Positions 7,477-16,595 of a stretch of DNA of 64,000 bases are shown piece by piece. Position 1 is the stretch's first letter, and every line of letters starts with the position of its first letter. The DNA is from an uncultured Dyadobacter sp. Lineage in GTDB: Bacteria; Bacteroidota; Bacteroidia; Cytophagales; Spirosomataceae. The DNA is taken from assembly GCF_946482605.1 (NCBI RefSeq), contig NZ_CAMLSE010000002.1, positions 248,001 through 312,000 of the forward strand, read 5' to 3'. The translations under genes were made by a program, and so were the position numbers. A model generated the notes under the pieces. That model was not told where the DNA came from. It saw only the letters and a list, made by a program, of their open reading frames with translations, and did not search any database.

Positions 7477-9105
7477 TTAATAACCAGGATTTTGCGGGGT
7501 AATGCCCAGATCTTCGCCTTTCTCGCCGGTCGGGATCGGGAAGCGGTAGTGCTTGCCGCGGATGTTGTTGTACTTCGCGTGCAAGTGCTTATGCACCTTC
7601 GCAAAGAACGGACTCACCGTCGTGCCGTCTTTGCCGGTTTTGCCTGCCACTGCGTACGAATCGTCGAAGTATTCGAAATCCTTCACCGCTTTCACCGAGC
7701 TCACAAGCGTTTTCCAGCGCACGAGGTTGAACCAGTCTTTTTGCTCGTAGGTAAACTCGTTGGCCCATTCCTTGCGGATTTCAGGCACACCTACCGATTT
7801 CAGGTTTTTGGAATTGTTGCCATAGGCACGCTCCCGGAGCTGGTTGATCGCCGGCAATGCCTCTCCCGACTGCCCCAATGCTACCAGTGCTTCGGCTTTG
7901 ATGAGCAGCACCTCCGCATAACGCACCTCGATGCGGTCGATTTCGTTGGTCTGAATACAAAGGTTTACACCGTTCGGATAGGTACGGTCGATGAATTTTC
8001 CGTAACGCGGCAGCGTGATCGGCGGCAGGAAAGTGTACTTCTTGTTGTTTTCCAGCGGGTTTTCCAGCACGGTGGTGTAGGAATACTCGCGGCGCTTGTC
8101 GGCTGGGTCCCATGCCTTGAAACGCTCGGCATTGGATGGCCCGATGTGGTTATCCTTTTCCAGCTCGAACGCGAACGTGAACGAGCAGTGGCTTTGGTGG
8201 TTACCCTGCGCATCGATGCCGTCGCCATCGTGATGAATGGTGAAAATGTGCTCAGGTGCCTTGCTTTCGTTGGCTTTCCCGAAAATGTCGTTGAAGTTGG
8301 GCAGCAGGCTGTATTTGCCGCTGTTGATCACTTTGTTGGCGTGCTCCACGGCCTTGTTCAGGCGGCTGGGTTCCAAATGAATGTGCTCGGTGTCCCTGGA
8401 AAGCGTCGCCGATTCGGCCAGCTGTTCCTGGGTGAGCGGAACAGAGCCCCAGTTGAGGTACACACGCGCCAGAATCGCGTTGGCGGCGCCTTTCGACGGG
8501 TTTACCGGGCTGGCGTCGTAGTCGGGCAGGCCAGCTTCGGCGTCGGTCAGGTCTTTCACGATCTGGGCATACACATCGTTGATCGGCGCGCGGTTGGTGA
8601 CGGTTTTACCCGTTTCGAGCACCAATGGCACCTCTCCGAAAAGCTGTACAAGATAAGAGTAGAACAAACCTCTCAAAAACTTGGCGCGCGCAATGCTCGT
8701 TTTTTTCGCATTGTCCGACACAGCCGACGAAGAGCCGATCTTCTCAATCGCATCGTTCACAATCCCGATTGATTTGTACAACCGGTTGAAAACTTTCACG
8801 GGGTACCAGTTCGTCGGCTTCACTTCAAAGCGGCTCACTTCCGGCCCCGCTTCGCTTTCCTCACCCTCAAAACTCACAGTACCCTCGCTCGACGATTCCA
8901 CAAGGAACGAGAACGACGAGCTGAGTGTCTGGTAAGGCCCCAGCGCCCCGTTCACCAACGCAAATGCTTCCTCATCGGTTTTCACCACACTCTCGCCTAC
9001 CACGATCGGATCGTCTTTTGAAGATTCCTTGCAGGAGCCCGCGGCCACGAGCAGCGCAATGGCGAGCAAAGAGGTTGATAACCCTGATAAAATTGACTTT
9101 TTCAT
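7477..9105 (-). CDS. RagB/SusD-family nutrient-binding lipoprotein
   Basis: 542 aa, from the ATG at 9105; a GTG two codons upstream is less likely. The lipobox AAGSC puts the lipidated Cys at 25. TPR-like helices (ARAKFLRGLFYSYLVQLFGE at about 145-164) and the C-terminal signature (RYAEVLLIKAEALVALG, ending QNPGY) are typical of SusD. It would cover the barrel of its SusC partner as a ligand-capturing lid. It follows SusC by 73 bases. It is longer than the other SusD proteins in the window (443-485 aa), which suggests a different ligand. Confidence 0.95.
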   Translation of the reverse strand: MKKSILSGLSTSLLAIALLVAAGSCKESSKDDPIVVGESVVKTDEEAFALVNGALGPYQTLSSSFSFLVESSSEGTVSFEGEESEAGPEVSRFEVKPTNWYPVKVFNRLYKSIGIVNDAIEKIGSSSAVSDNAKKTSIARAKFLRGLFYSYLVQLFGEVPLVLETGKTVTNRAPINDVYAQIVKDLTDAEAGLPDYDASPVNPSKGAANAILARVYLNWGSVPLTQEQLAESATLSRDTEHIHLEPSRLNKAVEHANKVINSGKYSLLPNFNDIFGKANESKAPEHIFTIHHDGDGIDAQGNHQSHCSFTFAFELEKDNHIGPSNAERFKAWDPADKRREYSYTTVLENPLENNKKYTFLPPITLPRYGKFIDRTYPNGVNLCIQTNEIDRIEVRYAEVLLIKAEALVALGQSGEALPAINQLRERAYGNNSKNLKSVGVPEIRKEWANEFTYEQKDWFNLVRWKTLVSSVKAVKDFEYFDDSYAVAGKTGKDGTTVSPFFAKVHKHLHAKYNNIRGKHYRFPIPTGEKGEDLGITPQNPGY

Positions 9106-9178
9106 AAGCACTAATTAATTGTTAATATATAGGTATAATAGACTAAAAATGTATGGGAAAAATCCCCGGCAATGCTGT

Positions 9179-12100
9179 TTAGAAAGATATCCCAACGCCC
9201 GCCAGGAACGTCCGGGCGATAGGATATGAACCGATGTCTAGCCCGCTTGCCACTTCCGGATCATAGCCCTGGTATTTGGTAATCCGGATCAAATTGTTAC
9301 CCGATGCGAATAGTCTCAGTTTCAGCTGGTCATTCTTCAATTTGAGATTGTAGCCGATTGTGATGTTTTTCAGTTTCAGGAAAGAGGCATTCTCGATGTA
9401 GCGGCTGTCGATGTAGGCAAATGGCCTTGTGCCGGTAATGCGCGGCAGGTAGTCGGACGCGTTCGAGGTCGTCCAGCTGCCGAGCACGGCGGTTGTAACA
9501 TTGTAGCTATCGTTGGGCTGTTCCAGCGTGCGGCGCAGGCCGTTGTACAATTTCGCCCCGTGCGAGCCCTGGAAGAGGGCAAACAGGTCGAAGTTTTTAT
9601 AGGTAATGGTGCTGGTAAATCCGTAGGTAAAATCGGGTTGCACATTGCCGAGAATAGTGCGGTCGGCTTCGTCAACCCTGCCGTCGGGCTTACCGCCCGT
9701 GCCGTTCCGGTCGGCAAACTTGATATCCCCCGGCCGTGGCGCGTCGCCGGCCACGGTGGGCAACCCGGAAACGTCTTCGCCGCTTTGCACGATGCCGTCA
9801 AAAACCAGTCCGTAATAAGAACCAAGCGGGTTATTGACCTGCAAGATCTGCTCCGAGCGGTTGCCCTGGCGAAGCTGCTTCGTCGTGCCCATGTCGGTAA
9901 TCGTGTTCACATTCCGCGCAATGTTGGCCGCGGCCGCCCAGGAGAATGCCGGCGTTTGCACAAGGGTCGCATTCACGCCGAGCTCTACCCCTTTGTTTGT
10001 CACGTGGCCGACATTCACCAGCTGCTCAATCACGCCTTGTGAAGAGCTCACCGGCACGTTCAGCAGCAGGTCGGAAGTCTTTTTGTAATATACATCGGCC
10101 ACCACACCCAGGCGGTTTTTCAGGAATGCAGCGTCGATACCGACATTGTGCTGTAAGGTAGTCTCCCAGCGCAGGTTCGGGTTGCCCAGATTGTTTTTGG
10201 CATAGGAAGCCCCGCCATTGTACTGCCCGGCCGTGTAGCTTTGGGCAAATTCATAGTCGCCGATTTCCTGGTTGCCCACATAGCCGGTAGAAAGCCGCAG
10301 TTTCAAGGCCGTCAGGTAATGCTGGTCTTTCAAAAACGCCTCCTCGTTCACGTTCCACGACAAGCCGATTGAAGGGAAATAGCCCCAGCGATATTTCTTC
10401 GCAAAGCGCGAGGAATTATCGGCGCGAATGGTGGCGGTGAGGTTATACTTTTGAAGCAAAGTGTAATTCACCCGGCCAATCAGTGAGTTGAGCGTGGCAT
10501 TGGATGCGCCGGTAATGGGCGGGTAACGCACGGCTCCGTCGGCCAGGTTGTTGTGCTTCAATGTCTCGTTCGTAAAGCGCGCGGCAATGGAGGTGGCGTA
10601 GTTCAACGAGGTTCGCTGATAGGTATAGCCTGCGAGGACGTCGATGAAGTGAATGTCGTTCAGTTTTTTGGTATAACCCAATGTGTACTCCGTTTGGAGC
10701 ACTTCATTGCGCTTGTTACCCACGGCCCCTACCCCTTTCTCGGCCAGGCCTAGCGAAGTGTACGAGGGCGCAAAAAAGTTCTGCGTCGCATTGTTCACGC
10801 TGGTACCTACGCTCACTTTCGCCACCAGCGCATCGGTAATGTGATAACGAGCGAAAAAGTTGGCCATCAGTGTGTTGCTGATCGTCTCGGCCACGCTGTT
10901 GGTCAGGTCCGACACCGGGTTAGTGGCTTTGGTACCCAATGCGAAATAAGCGTATTCGTACGGATTGGTGTAATTAAAACCTCCGTTGGCAGCGTAAACA
11001 GGCACTACCGGCGGCATAAACAAAGCGTAAGTGAGCGAGTTGGTAATGCCCGCCGAGAAGGGTGACGAGTTGTAGTTTACCGGCTCGGTAGTGGTAAGGC
11101 TGTGCTGCGTACTCTTGCCAAAAATCGTCGAAAGCCCTACCGTCAGGTTCGGCCATAGGTCGCGTTCCAGGTTCACCCGTGCATTGCTGCGCTTGAAACC
11201 GGAGTTGATCACAATGCCTTTCTGGTCCACCAGGTTACCCGAAATGAGGTAGCGCGTCTTATCGTCCCCACCGCTGATCGACAGCTCATGGTTCTGGCTG
11301 GTGCCGGTTTGCAGCACGGCGTCCTGCCAGTCGTAGCCTTTGCCGAGCTGGGCGATCTGCTCGTCGGTGTATTTGCCTTTGTTATTGAAGTAATCCTTCT
11401 GCAATCGCGCCCATTGATTCGCATTCAGCAGATCGATCTTTTTGGCCGACTCACCTACACCCAGCGTGTAGCGGTAGTTGATGTTCGTTTCGCCCCGCTT
11501 GCCTTTTTTAGTAGTAATAATAATGACCCCATTGGCACCGCGCGAGCCGTAAATGGCCGTGGCGGAAACGTCTTTGAGCACTTCAATGGACTCGATATCA
11601 GCCGGGTTAATGGACGACAGCGGATCAATGCTGCTTTCAATCGCACCCAGGCCAGTCTTGTTCGAACTCGCATCACTGTAAAAGATAAAACCGTCGATCA
11701 CGTAGAGCGGATCGTTTTTCGCATTCACCGACGTGCCCCCGCGGATGCGGATGGACGAGCCCGATCCAGGCTGACCGGATGTCTGCGTCACATTCAAACC
11801 GGCCACCGAGCCGCCCAAAAGGCCGTCGATAGTCGGTAACACATTGTTTTCCAAAACAGATTTTGGCACCGAAACGACTGAACCTGTCAACTCTTTACGC
11901 TTTTGCTCTCCATACCCCACGATCACCAGCTCATCCAGCGAGCGTATGTCCGGTTGCAATGCAATGGTCAGCGACCGCTCGGCGCCAACCGTCACTTCCT
12001 GCGTAATGTATCCTATCGAGCTGAACACCAGCACCGTATTATCCCCGGTGGTCTGGATCTGAAACCTGCCGTTGGCGTCGGTAACAGTTCCGTGCGCCGT

Positions 12101-12583
12101 GCCTTTCACCACCACATTCACACCCGGCAGGCCTTCCCCTTTTTCATCCTTAATAATACCCTGCAAATCGATGGCAGCAGCCTCTGCGGTAAATTCCTCA
12201 GATACTGCCGCGTCCAGTAGCCTTTTCTTGCGGATATATATTTGCGAGTCCACACGCATAAACTGCAGCCCTGCTTCTTTGGAAAGCGTTCTCAGCAGCG
12301 ACGCCATCGAAATGCTCTGGAATTCGAGGTTAATGATCTTGTCCTTTTCGAGTGTTTCCCCATTGTAGGCGAATGAAAACTCGGTTTGGTTGCTGATCCG
12401 GGTCAGCGCGTCTTCCAGGCGGATGTTTTTGAGGGATACCTGCAAGTAAATTTTTTCCAGGCTTACGCGCTGCGCGAGGCCCGTTTCGGCAAAAAGCAAT
12501 GAGGCAAACAGGCACTGGATCAGCATTCCGCACAAGCCATACCGGGAAATCGCACGCATTTGTCTCCGTAAAATCAATTTCAT
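9179..12583 (-). CDS. SusC/RagA TonB-linked receptor with N-terminal STN domain
   Basis: 1134 aa. The signal peptide ends near residue 38 (GLAQ). It is followed by an STN secretin/TonB N-terminal domain (about 45-112), a carboxypeptidase-regulatory domain (about 140-215), a plug with PLYVIDG and the SIEVLKDVSATAIYGSRGAN signature, and a C-terminal barrel ending in Phe. The STN domain normally contacts a FecR protein, so the receptor can signal as well as transport; the FecR gene is 8 bases upstream. It pairs with the SusD encoded next. The ligand is unknown. Confidence 0.96.
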   Translation of the reverse strand: MKLILRRQMRAISRYGLCGMLIQCLFASLLFAETGLAQRVSLEKIYLQVSLKNIRLEDALTRISNQTEFSFAYNGETLEKDKIINLEFQSISMASLLRTLSKEAGLQFMRVDSQIYIRKKRLLDAAVSEEFTAEAAAIDLQGIIKDEKGEGLPGVNVVVKGTAHGTVTDANGRFQIQTTGDNTVLVFSSIGYITQEVTVGAERSLTIALQPDIRSLDELVIVGYGEQKRKELTGSVVSVPKSVLENNVLPTIDGLLGGSVAGLNVTQTSGQPGSGSSIRIRGGTSVNAKNDPLYVIDGFIFYSDASSNKTGLGAIESSIDPLSSINPADIESIEVLKDVSATAIYGSRGANGVIIITTKKGKRGETNINYRYTLGVGESAKKIDLLNANQWARLQKDYFNNKGKYTDEQIAQLGKGYDWQDAVLQTGTSQNHELSISGGDDKTRYLISGNLVDQKGIVINSGFKRSNARVNLERDLWPNLTVGLSTIFGKSTQHSLTTTEPVNYNSSPFSAGITNSLTYALFMPPVVPVYAANGGFNYTNPYEYAYFALGTKATNPVSDLTNSVAETISNTLMANFFARYHITDALVAKVSVGTSVNNATQNFFAPSYTSLGLAEKGVGAVGNKRNEVLQTEYTLGYTKKLNDIHFIDVLAGYTYQRTSLNYATSIAARFTNETLKHNNLADGAVRYPPITGASNATLNSLIGRVNYTLLQKYNLTATIRADNSSRFAKKYRWGYFPSIGLSWNVNEEAFLKDQHYLTALKLRLSTGYVGNQEIGDYEFAQSYTAGQYNGGASYAKNNLGNPNLRWETTLQHNVGIDAAFLKNRLGVVADVYYKKTSDLLLNVPVSSSQGVIEQLVNVGHVTNKGVELGVNATLVQTPAFSWAAAANIARNVNTITDMGTTKQLRQGNRSEQILQVNNPLGSYYGLVFDGIVQSGEDVSGLPTVAGDAPRPGDIKFADRNGTGGKPDGRVDEADRTILGNVQPDFTYGFTSTITYKNFDLFALFQGSHGAKLYNGLRRTLEQPNDSYNVTTAVLGSWTTSNASDYLPRITGTRPFAYIDSRYIENASFLKLKNITIGYNLKLKNDQLKLRLFASGNNLIRITKYQGYDPEVASGLDIGSYPIARTFLAGVGISF

Positions 12584-12591
12584 AGGGTTAC

Positions 12592-13647
12592 TCAGGATTT
12601 TTTCTTGGTTACATAAACTTTGTCCTTCACGAGCTTGTACTGGAATTCGGACGTGTAATTAAGCGCATCGAGCACCTTTTTGATCGGCACATTCTCGAAG
12701 GTCGCATTAAAGTCCTCCTTCACCTGCAGACCCTTCTCAACCACGAACGTCACCGCATACTGACGCTCCAAAACGCGCCGGATCTCTTCGAAACCGGCAT
12801 TTTTCAATGCGATCTTGTCGGTCACCCACGCCATTTCCAGCTTCGGATCGAATGCTTTGATAGTCAACTCCCGGTTGTCTTTGGTGAACACCGACATCTG
12901 CTCGGGCCTGAGCCTTACCATGCTCTCGTTGCGCGTTTTCAGCTCGCTCGCCACTTCCACCACGCCCGTCGCCACCGCCACCTTGATCTGCGGATTGTCG
13001 GCATATGCATTGATATTGAAGGAAGTACCTACCACGGTGGTCGTCAAACGGCCGGTCTGGATTCGGAATGGGCGGGCTTTATCGGAGGTTACCTCAAAAA
13101 ACGCCTCGCCTTCGAGCGTCACATCGCGACCTCCCGTGCCGAAGTCGCTCCGGTAGGCAATGCGACTGTCGGCATTGAGTCTTACCTGGCTGCCGTCCGG
13201 TAGCGTTATGCGGTTCTTTTCTCCTTTGGCAGTTTTAAATTCGATCAAACTGGCCATGCCGGTCCCTCCCTGCCGCGCCACTCCGGGTGTGCGGCTCGTA
13301 TATTGCCAGGCCAGCAATGCGGCAATAGACAGGATAACGATCGCCGCCGCCGCCCGTATGAACGAAGGCCAAAGCGGCCGCTCCTGCTGCATCGGAGCAC
13401 TGAATTGTTTAGCGGCCTGGATGTTTTTCCAAACCGACTTTAAATCCGCCTCGGAAGCCTCGAAATGGTTCTTGTAACGCACCGAAAGGATGATCTCCCG
13501 TGCAGCCGCGACAGTCTGCGCCTTTTCAGGATGCTGTAAAAGCCATTTTTCCCAAAACGTAGCCGACGCGTCGGAAGGGTTTTTCACCCATTGCACGAAG
13601 TCGTCGTCTTTGATAAAATCTTCTGGTCGGTAATGTTCGTATCGCAT
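12592..13647 (-). CDS. FecR-family anti-sigma factor
   Basis: 351 aa. The cytoplasmic N-terminal part is followed by one membrane segment (about 99-115, AAAAIVILSIAALLAWQY). The periplasmic FecR domain contains GSQVRLNADSRIAYRSDF and EAFFEVTSDKARPF stretches, and a C-terminal STN-like domain (DUF4974) ends VYVTKKKS. It would hold the sigma factor encoded just upstream inactive until the SusC receptor binds its ligand. The gene lies 90 bases after sigma and 8 before SusC. Confidence 0.95.
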   Translation of the reverse strand: MRYEHYRPEDFIKDDDFVQWVKNPSDASATFWEKWLLQHPEKAQTVAAAREIILSVRYKNHFEASEADLKSVWKNIQAAKQFSAPMQQERPLWPSFIRAAAAIVILSIAALLAWQYTSRTPGVARQGGTGMASLIEFKTAKGEKNRITLPDGSQVRLNADSRIAYRSDFGTGGRDVTLEGEAFFEVTSDKARPFRIQTGRLTTTVVGTSFNINAYADNPQIKVAVATGVVEVASELKTRNESMVRLRPEQMSVFTKDNRELTIKAFDPKLEMAWVTDKIALKNAGFEEIRRVLERQYAVTFVVEKGLQVKEDFNATFENVPIKKVLDALNYTSEFQYKLVKDKVYVTKKKS

Positions 13648-13737
13648 GCCAGGTTGAATCTGCGGTGGTGGTTCGCATCATAGAGACATGCAAGGCGGAT
13701 GGCATATACAAGGAGGGAAAAAAAATTTTGGCTGCCG

Positions 13738-14409
13738 TCAGCGGTCGGCCGTCATCAGCATCAGGACCGCCTCCACCACTACCGCGGAAACGCCCATTAG
13801 CTGCCGTAGTTTTTGAATGGCGCGACTCATGAGAATGCGGGCGTATTCGATCTTACCGAAACCCATGATCGTTGTGATCTGCGCGTAGTTGAAGCCTTCG
13901 TAGTAGTAATAAATGATGATTTCTTTCTGTCGCTCGGTCAGTTGATCGAATGCGCGCTGCATTTTGTGACGGAGCTCGTCGTCGATGGCCGTGTCCGCGG
14001 ATTCGTTGTTTGCCAAGATAATTTCAAAACCGATCTGCTGCTGGTAGGTGACATCTTCCAGGCTCAGGTTTTCCTTGTTCAAATGGCGGACAATGCGGTT
14101 GCGGTAAGATTTGTAGAGATAAAATTTGATGGAAGAAACCGCGCCGAGCCGCTCTTTTTTTTCTTGCAGGTAAATAAAAAGGTCCTGGATAATGTCCTTT
14201 GCCAGCGCCGGGTTGCGGGTAAACTGCCGACCATAATTATACAGGACAGGGAAATATTTGGTGTAAATAAATTCAAAAGCACCCTCGTCGCCCTCCTTGA
14301 ACTTCGCCCAGATCACTTCGTCGGATGCATGCTCCAATGCATGCACATGCTGTTCGACAGCAAGTTTTACATCGTTTTCAGCATGTAGTTCATCACACCT
14401 GGATTCCAT
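13738..14409 (-). CDS. ECF RNA polymerase sigma-70 factor (FecI-like)
   Basis: 223 aa from the ATG at 14409; the frame stays open to a TTG at 14442, but the ATG gives normal spacing to a promoter-like word at 14440-14447. Region 2 shows FEFIYTKYFPVLYNYGRQF and ALAKDIIQDLF. Region 4 shows LTERQKEIIIYYYYEGFNYAQI and a helix-turn-helix with GFGKIEYARILMSRAIQKL. It should direct transcription of this operon under control of the adjacent FecR. It is more distant from the other three sigma factors in the window. Confidence 0.95.
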   Translation of the reverse strand: MESRCDELHAENDVKLAVEQHVHALEHASDEVIWAKFKEGDEGAFEFIYTKYFPVLYNYGRQFTRNPALAKDIIQDLFIYLQEKKERLGAVSSIKFYLYKSYRNRIVRHLNKENLSLEDVTYQQQIGFEIILANNESADTAIDDELRHKMQRAFDQLTERQKEIIIYYYYEGFNYAQITTIMGFGKIEYARILMSRAIQKLRQLMGVSAVVVEAVLMLMTADR

Positions 14410-14439
14410 TTCAATAGCACAATTCAAGTCATTCGCTCT

Positions 14440-14447
14440 CAAATCTA
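14440..14447 (-). promoter_or_regulatory. Bacteroidota-type -7 box candidate upstream of sigma
   Basis: On the minus strand the word TAGATTTG matches the Bacteroidota -7 consensus TAnnTTTG, about 30 bases above the ATG at 14409 in an A/T-rich stretch. No convincing -33 TTTG was seen. The word is short, so chance is possible. Confidence 0.3.
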
Positions 14448-14514
14448 AGTAATCTATTTAATCTATAAAAATAGTATACATAAATCCGAATAAAGAAAAT
14501 GGTTGTAGCGGCAA

Positions 14515-14720
14515 AAACAAATGAATCCCATGCACCGTCCCGGCCTGCGCGGATCCGGCCGATTTCCAGGGAATGGCTCATTTAATGCCCAATCAATCTT
14601 GAAAACGCCCATGCCGTAGCGGTAACGGCTCAGCTGCCATTGATAGCACTTCGAAAACTGTTCCCCGGCGATTTGCAGGAGTTGGTTGGGTGTGGTATCA
14701 AAAAGATTCGTTTTTACAAA
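14515..14720 (-). pseudogene. Remnant of an NAD(P)/FAD-dependent oxidoreductase (phytoene-desaturase-like)
   Basis: The minus strand from about 14720 reads LFDTTPNQLLQIAGEQF and then YRYGMGVFKIDWALNEP. These match a conserved internal part of FAD-dependent phytoene-dehydrogenase-like oxidoreductases. A frameshift then follows, and the next frame reads AQAGTVHG, which is the next conserved block (AGTVH). There is no start, no FAD-binding N terminus and no C-terminal part. It is a small decayed fragment between the sigma gene and the SoxC gene. The family is recognised from memory of the motif order. Confidence 0.65.
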
Positions 14721-14730
14721 AAGAAAAAGG

Positions 14731-15975
14731 CTAGGTAGCCTTGAACAATACCTGGCCGTCTCCCTGCAAATACCAGGCGGTGACGGGGTTAAAATGGTAA
14801 CCCATATTGCCGCCCCGGGCTGCGAGCAGCTGCTTCAAAAACGGCTGCACGTAACCTGTTTCATCCACCGTGCGGCTCATGATTTCGGTGGGTGTTCCGT
14901 TCCAGTTCCAGAGATAACGGAATGTGGCAATGGCCTTATCGAGCACCGGCTGCTGCAAGTTGGCGTGTTGCCAGGTTTTGCCGGAGTCGGTACTCACTTC
15001 GACCCGGCTTACCTTTCCCCTTCCGCTCCACGCAATGCCGCGGATTTCGATCCAGCCTTTTTCGACTTTCGCAGGATACGACGGGTAAGTGATGATCGAG
15101 CGGGCGTCCATCGTGAAGCTGAACTGGCGAATTTTTCCGCCCCCCACGGCCTCAGTGTATTTGGAAGTTTCCTCCCTTGTCATAAAAGGCGCGTCGGCCA
15201 GCTCGATACGGCGGAGCCATTTGACATTGGCATTACCCTCCCAGCCCGGCAGGAAAAGACGTATGGGATAGCCTTGCTCGGGCCGGATGGCCTCTCCGTT
15301 TTGCGCATAGGCAATGATGGCGTCGTCCCACCCCTTGTGGACAGGCACGCTGCGGGTCATAACGGCCGCGTCTCCGCCTTCCGCCAGAAACCAGGTCGCT
15401 TTCGGCCTGACGCCTACTTCGCGGAAGATCGTCGATAATGCCACGCCGGTCCATTCGCTCTGGCTTGTCAGGCCGCAGATTTCCTGCGGGCGGATTTTGC
15501 CATCGCCCGCGCCGCGGTAGTTGCCCGAGCATTCCAGAAACGCAATGCGGGAGACGGCGGGGAAGCGTTTGAGATCGGCCAATGTGAAAACCATCGGCTT
15601 GTCGACCATCCCGTGAATGACCAGTTCATGCTTCGCGGGGTCGATGGCAGGTACGCCGCCATGGTGACGTTCGTAATGCAGGTCCGAAGGCGTGAGCATG
15701 CCATGCAGGTCCTGCAAAGGCGTACGCGAGGATGTTTCCGAAAAAGTTTTGGCCGGTTTTTCAAAAGGCGAGCGCGTACCCAATGCACCCGGTGGCACGC
15801 CCGGTACTTTGGTGGGATCGTCAGCAAGCTCCGCGGCCGTCAATGCGGCCTGGAATGCCTTGCCGCTGGCAGTTTGTACCAATACCACAGAAGCCGCGGC
15901 CGCTCCGGCCAGCAGGTTGCGCCGGCTCATTTTACCGGAAGTGATCAATGACTTTTTATCGTGAGGTTGCTGCAT
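14731..15975 (-). CDS. soxC: SoxC-like sulfite/sulfane dehydrogenase, molybdenum subunit
   Basis: 414 aa, of usual SoxC length. An N-terminal twin-arginine signal (SRRNLLAG, 17-24) exports it folded with cofactor. The sulfite-oxidase-type molybdopterin domain shows an ERHHGG motif (102-107) and FLECSGN (147-152), where Cys149 should ligate Mo. A C-terminal dimerisation domain follows, with VSRVEVSTDSGKTW. The gene starts 2 bases after the SoxD-like cytochrome gene, and that pairing favours SoxC over SorA or YedY. It would oxidise sulfane sulfur or sulfite in the periplasm and pass electrons to the cytochrome. No SoxXA, SoxYZ or SoxB is present in the window. Confidence 0.85.
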   Translation of the reverse strand: MQQPHDKKSLITSGKMSRRNLLAGAAAASVVLVQTASGKAFQAALTAAELADDPTKVPGVPPGALGTRSPFEKPAKTFSETSSRTPLQDLHGMLTPSDLHYERHHGGVPAIDPAKHELVIHGMVDKPMVFTLADLKRFPAVSRIAFLECSGNYRGAGDGKIRPQEICGLTSQSEWTGVALSTIFREVGVRPKATWFLAEGGDAAVMTRSVPVHKGWDDAIIAYAQNGEAIRPEQGYPIRLFLPGWEGNANVKWLRRIELADAPFMTREETSKYTEAVGGGKIRQFSFTMDARSIITYPSYPAKVEKGWIEIRGIAWSGRGKVSRVEVSTDSGKTWQHANLQQPVLDKAIATFRYLWNWNGTPTEIMSRTVDETGYVQPFLKQLLAARGGNMGYHFNPVTAWYLQGDGQVLFKAT

Positions 15976-15977
15976 GA

Positions 15978-16595
15978 CTATCTGATTTCAGGGCCGTCTT
16001 TGCGGTCGTCGGGAACGAACCTGTCCCGGGCGGGCATTTTGATTTGGGGAAGGTTTTTGGCATTCAAAACTGCTTTCTCTTCCCACAGGCCATTCGCATG
16101 GAGCAAGTAGGCGGTGAGACTGTACACTTCCCGGTCAGTCAGCGAGCCCGGCTGATTGAATGGCATGGCCCGCCGAATATAATCGAAAACAGTGGTGGCA
16201 TGCGGCCAGTAATTTCCAATGGCCTTGATCCGCCTCGCACGTCCCTGCGTGGTATCGCCGACTACGAGCCGGTCGTTGGGGCCTTCGGTACCGTTGGCAC
16301 CGTGGCAGCCAGCGCATTTTAATGCATAAATGGCTTTGCCTTCGGCTGCATTGCCTTCGCCCTTCGGCAGACCTTTGCCGTCTGGCCGTATATCGATATC
16401 CAGCGCGGCAATCTCCGCCCCGGTCGCCGGGCGACCGAAACCGAAATGCCCCGGGCCCGAAAGAGTATCAACCAGCACTGCGCCCGGGCGTCGCCACGCG
16501 GGGTGTTGCTGGCTGAATCTGAGGCTGGTAGTCGAAAGTAACAGCGCGGCGAGTATCGCCACGCTGCCGATAATCTTAATCGTATTTTCCCGCAT
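15978..16595 (-). CDS. soxD: SoxD-like membrane-anchored cytochrome c
   Basis: 205 aa from the ATG at 16595, overlapping the DoxX-type gene by 20 bases; an in-frame ATG at 16640 is also possible. One N-terminal hydrophobic segment (about 8-25) is a signal or anchor. A single haem-c site CAGCH (94-98) is followed by GNYWPHATTVFDYIRRAMPF with the likely axial Met144, and by SLTDREVYSLTAYLLHANG. This motif order matches SoxD cytochromes. It should accept electrons from the SoxC-like enzyme encoded 2 bases downstream. It has only one haem site, whereas some SoxD proteins have two. Confidence 0.85.
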   Translation of the reverse strand: MRENTIKIIGSVAILAALLLSTTSLRFSQQHPAWRRPGAVLVDTLSGPGHFGFGRPATGAEIAALDIDIRPDGKGLPKGEGNAAEGKAIYALKCAGCHGANGTEGPNDRLVVGDTTQGRARRIKAIGNYWPHATTVFDYIRRAMPFNQPGSLTDREVYSLTAYLLHANGLWEEKAVLNAKNLPQIKMPARDRFVPDDRKDGPEIR

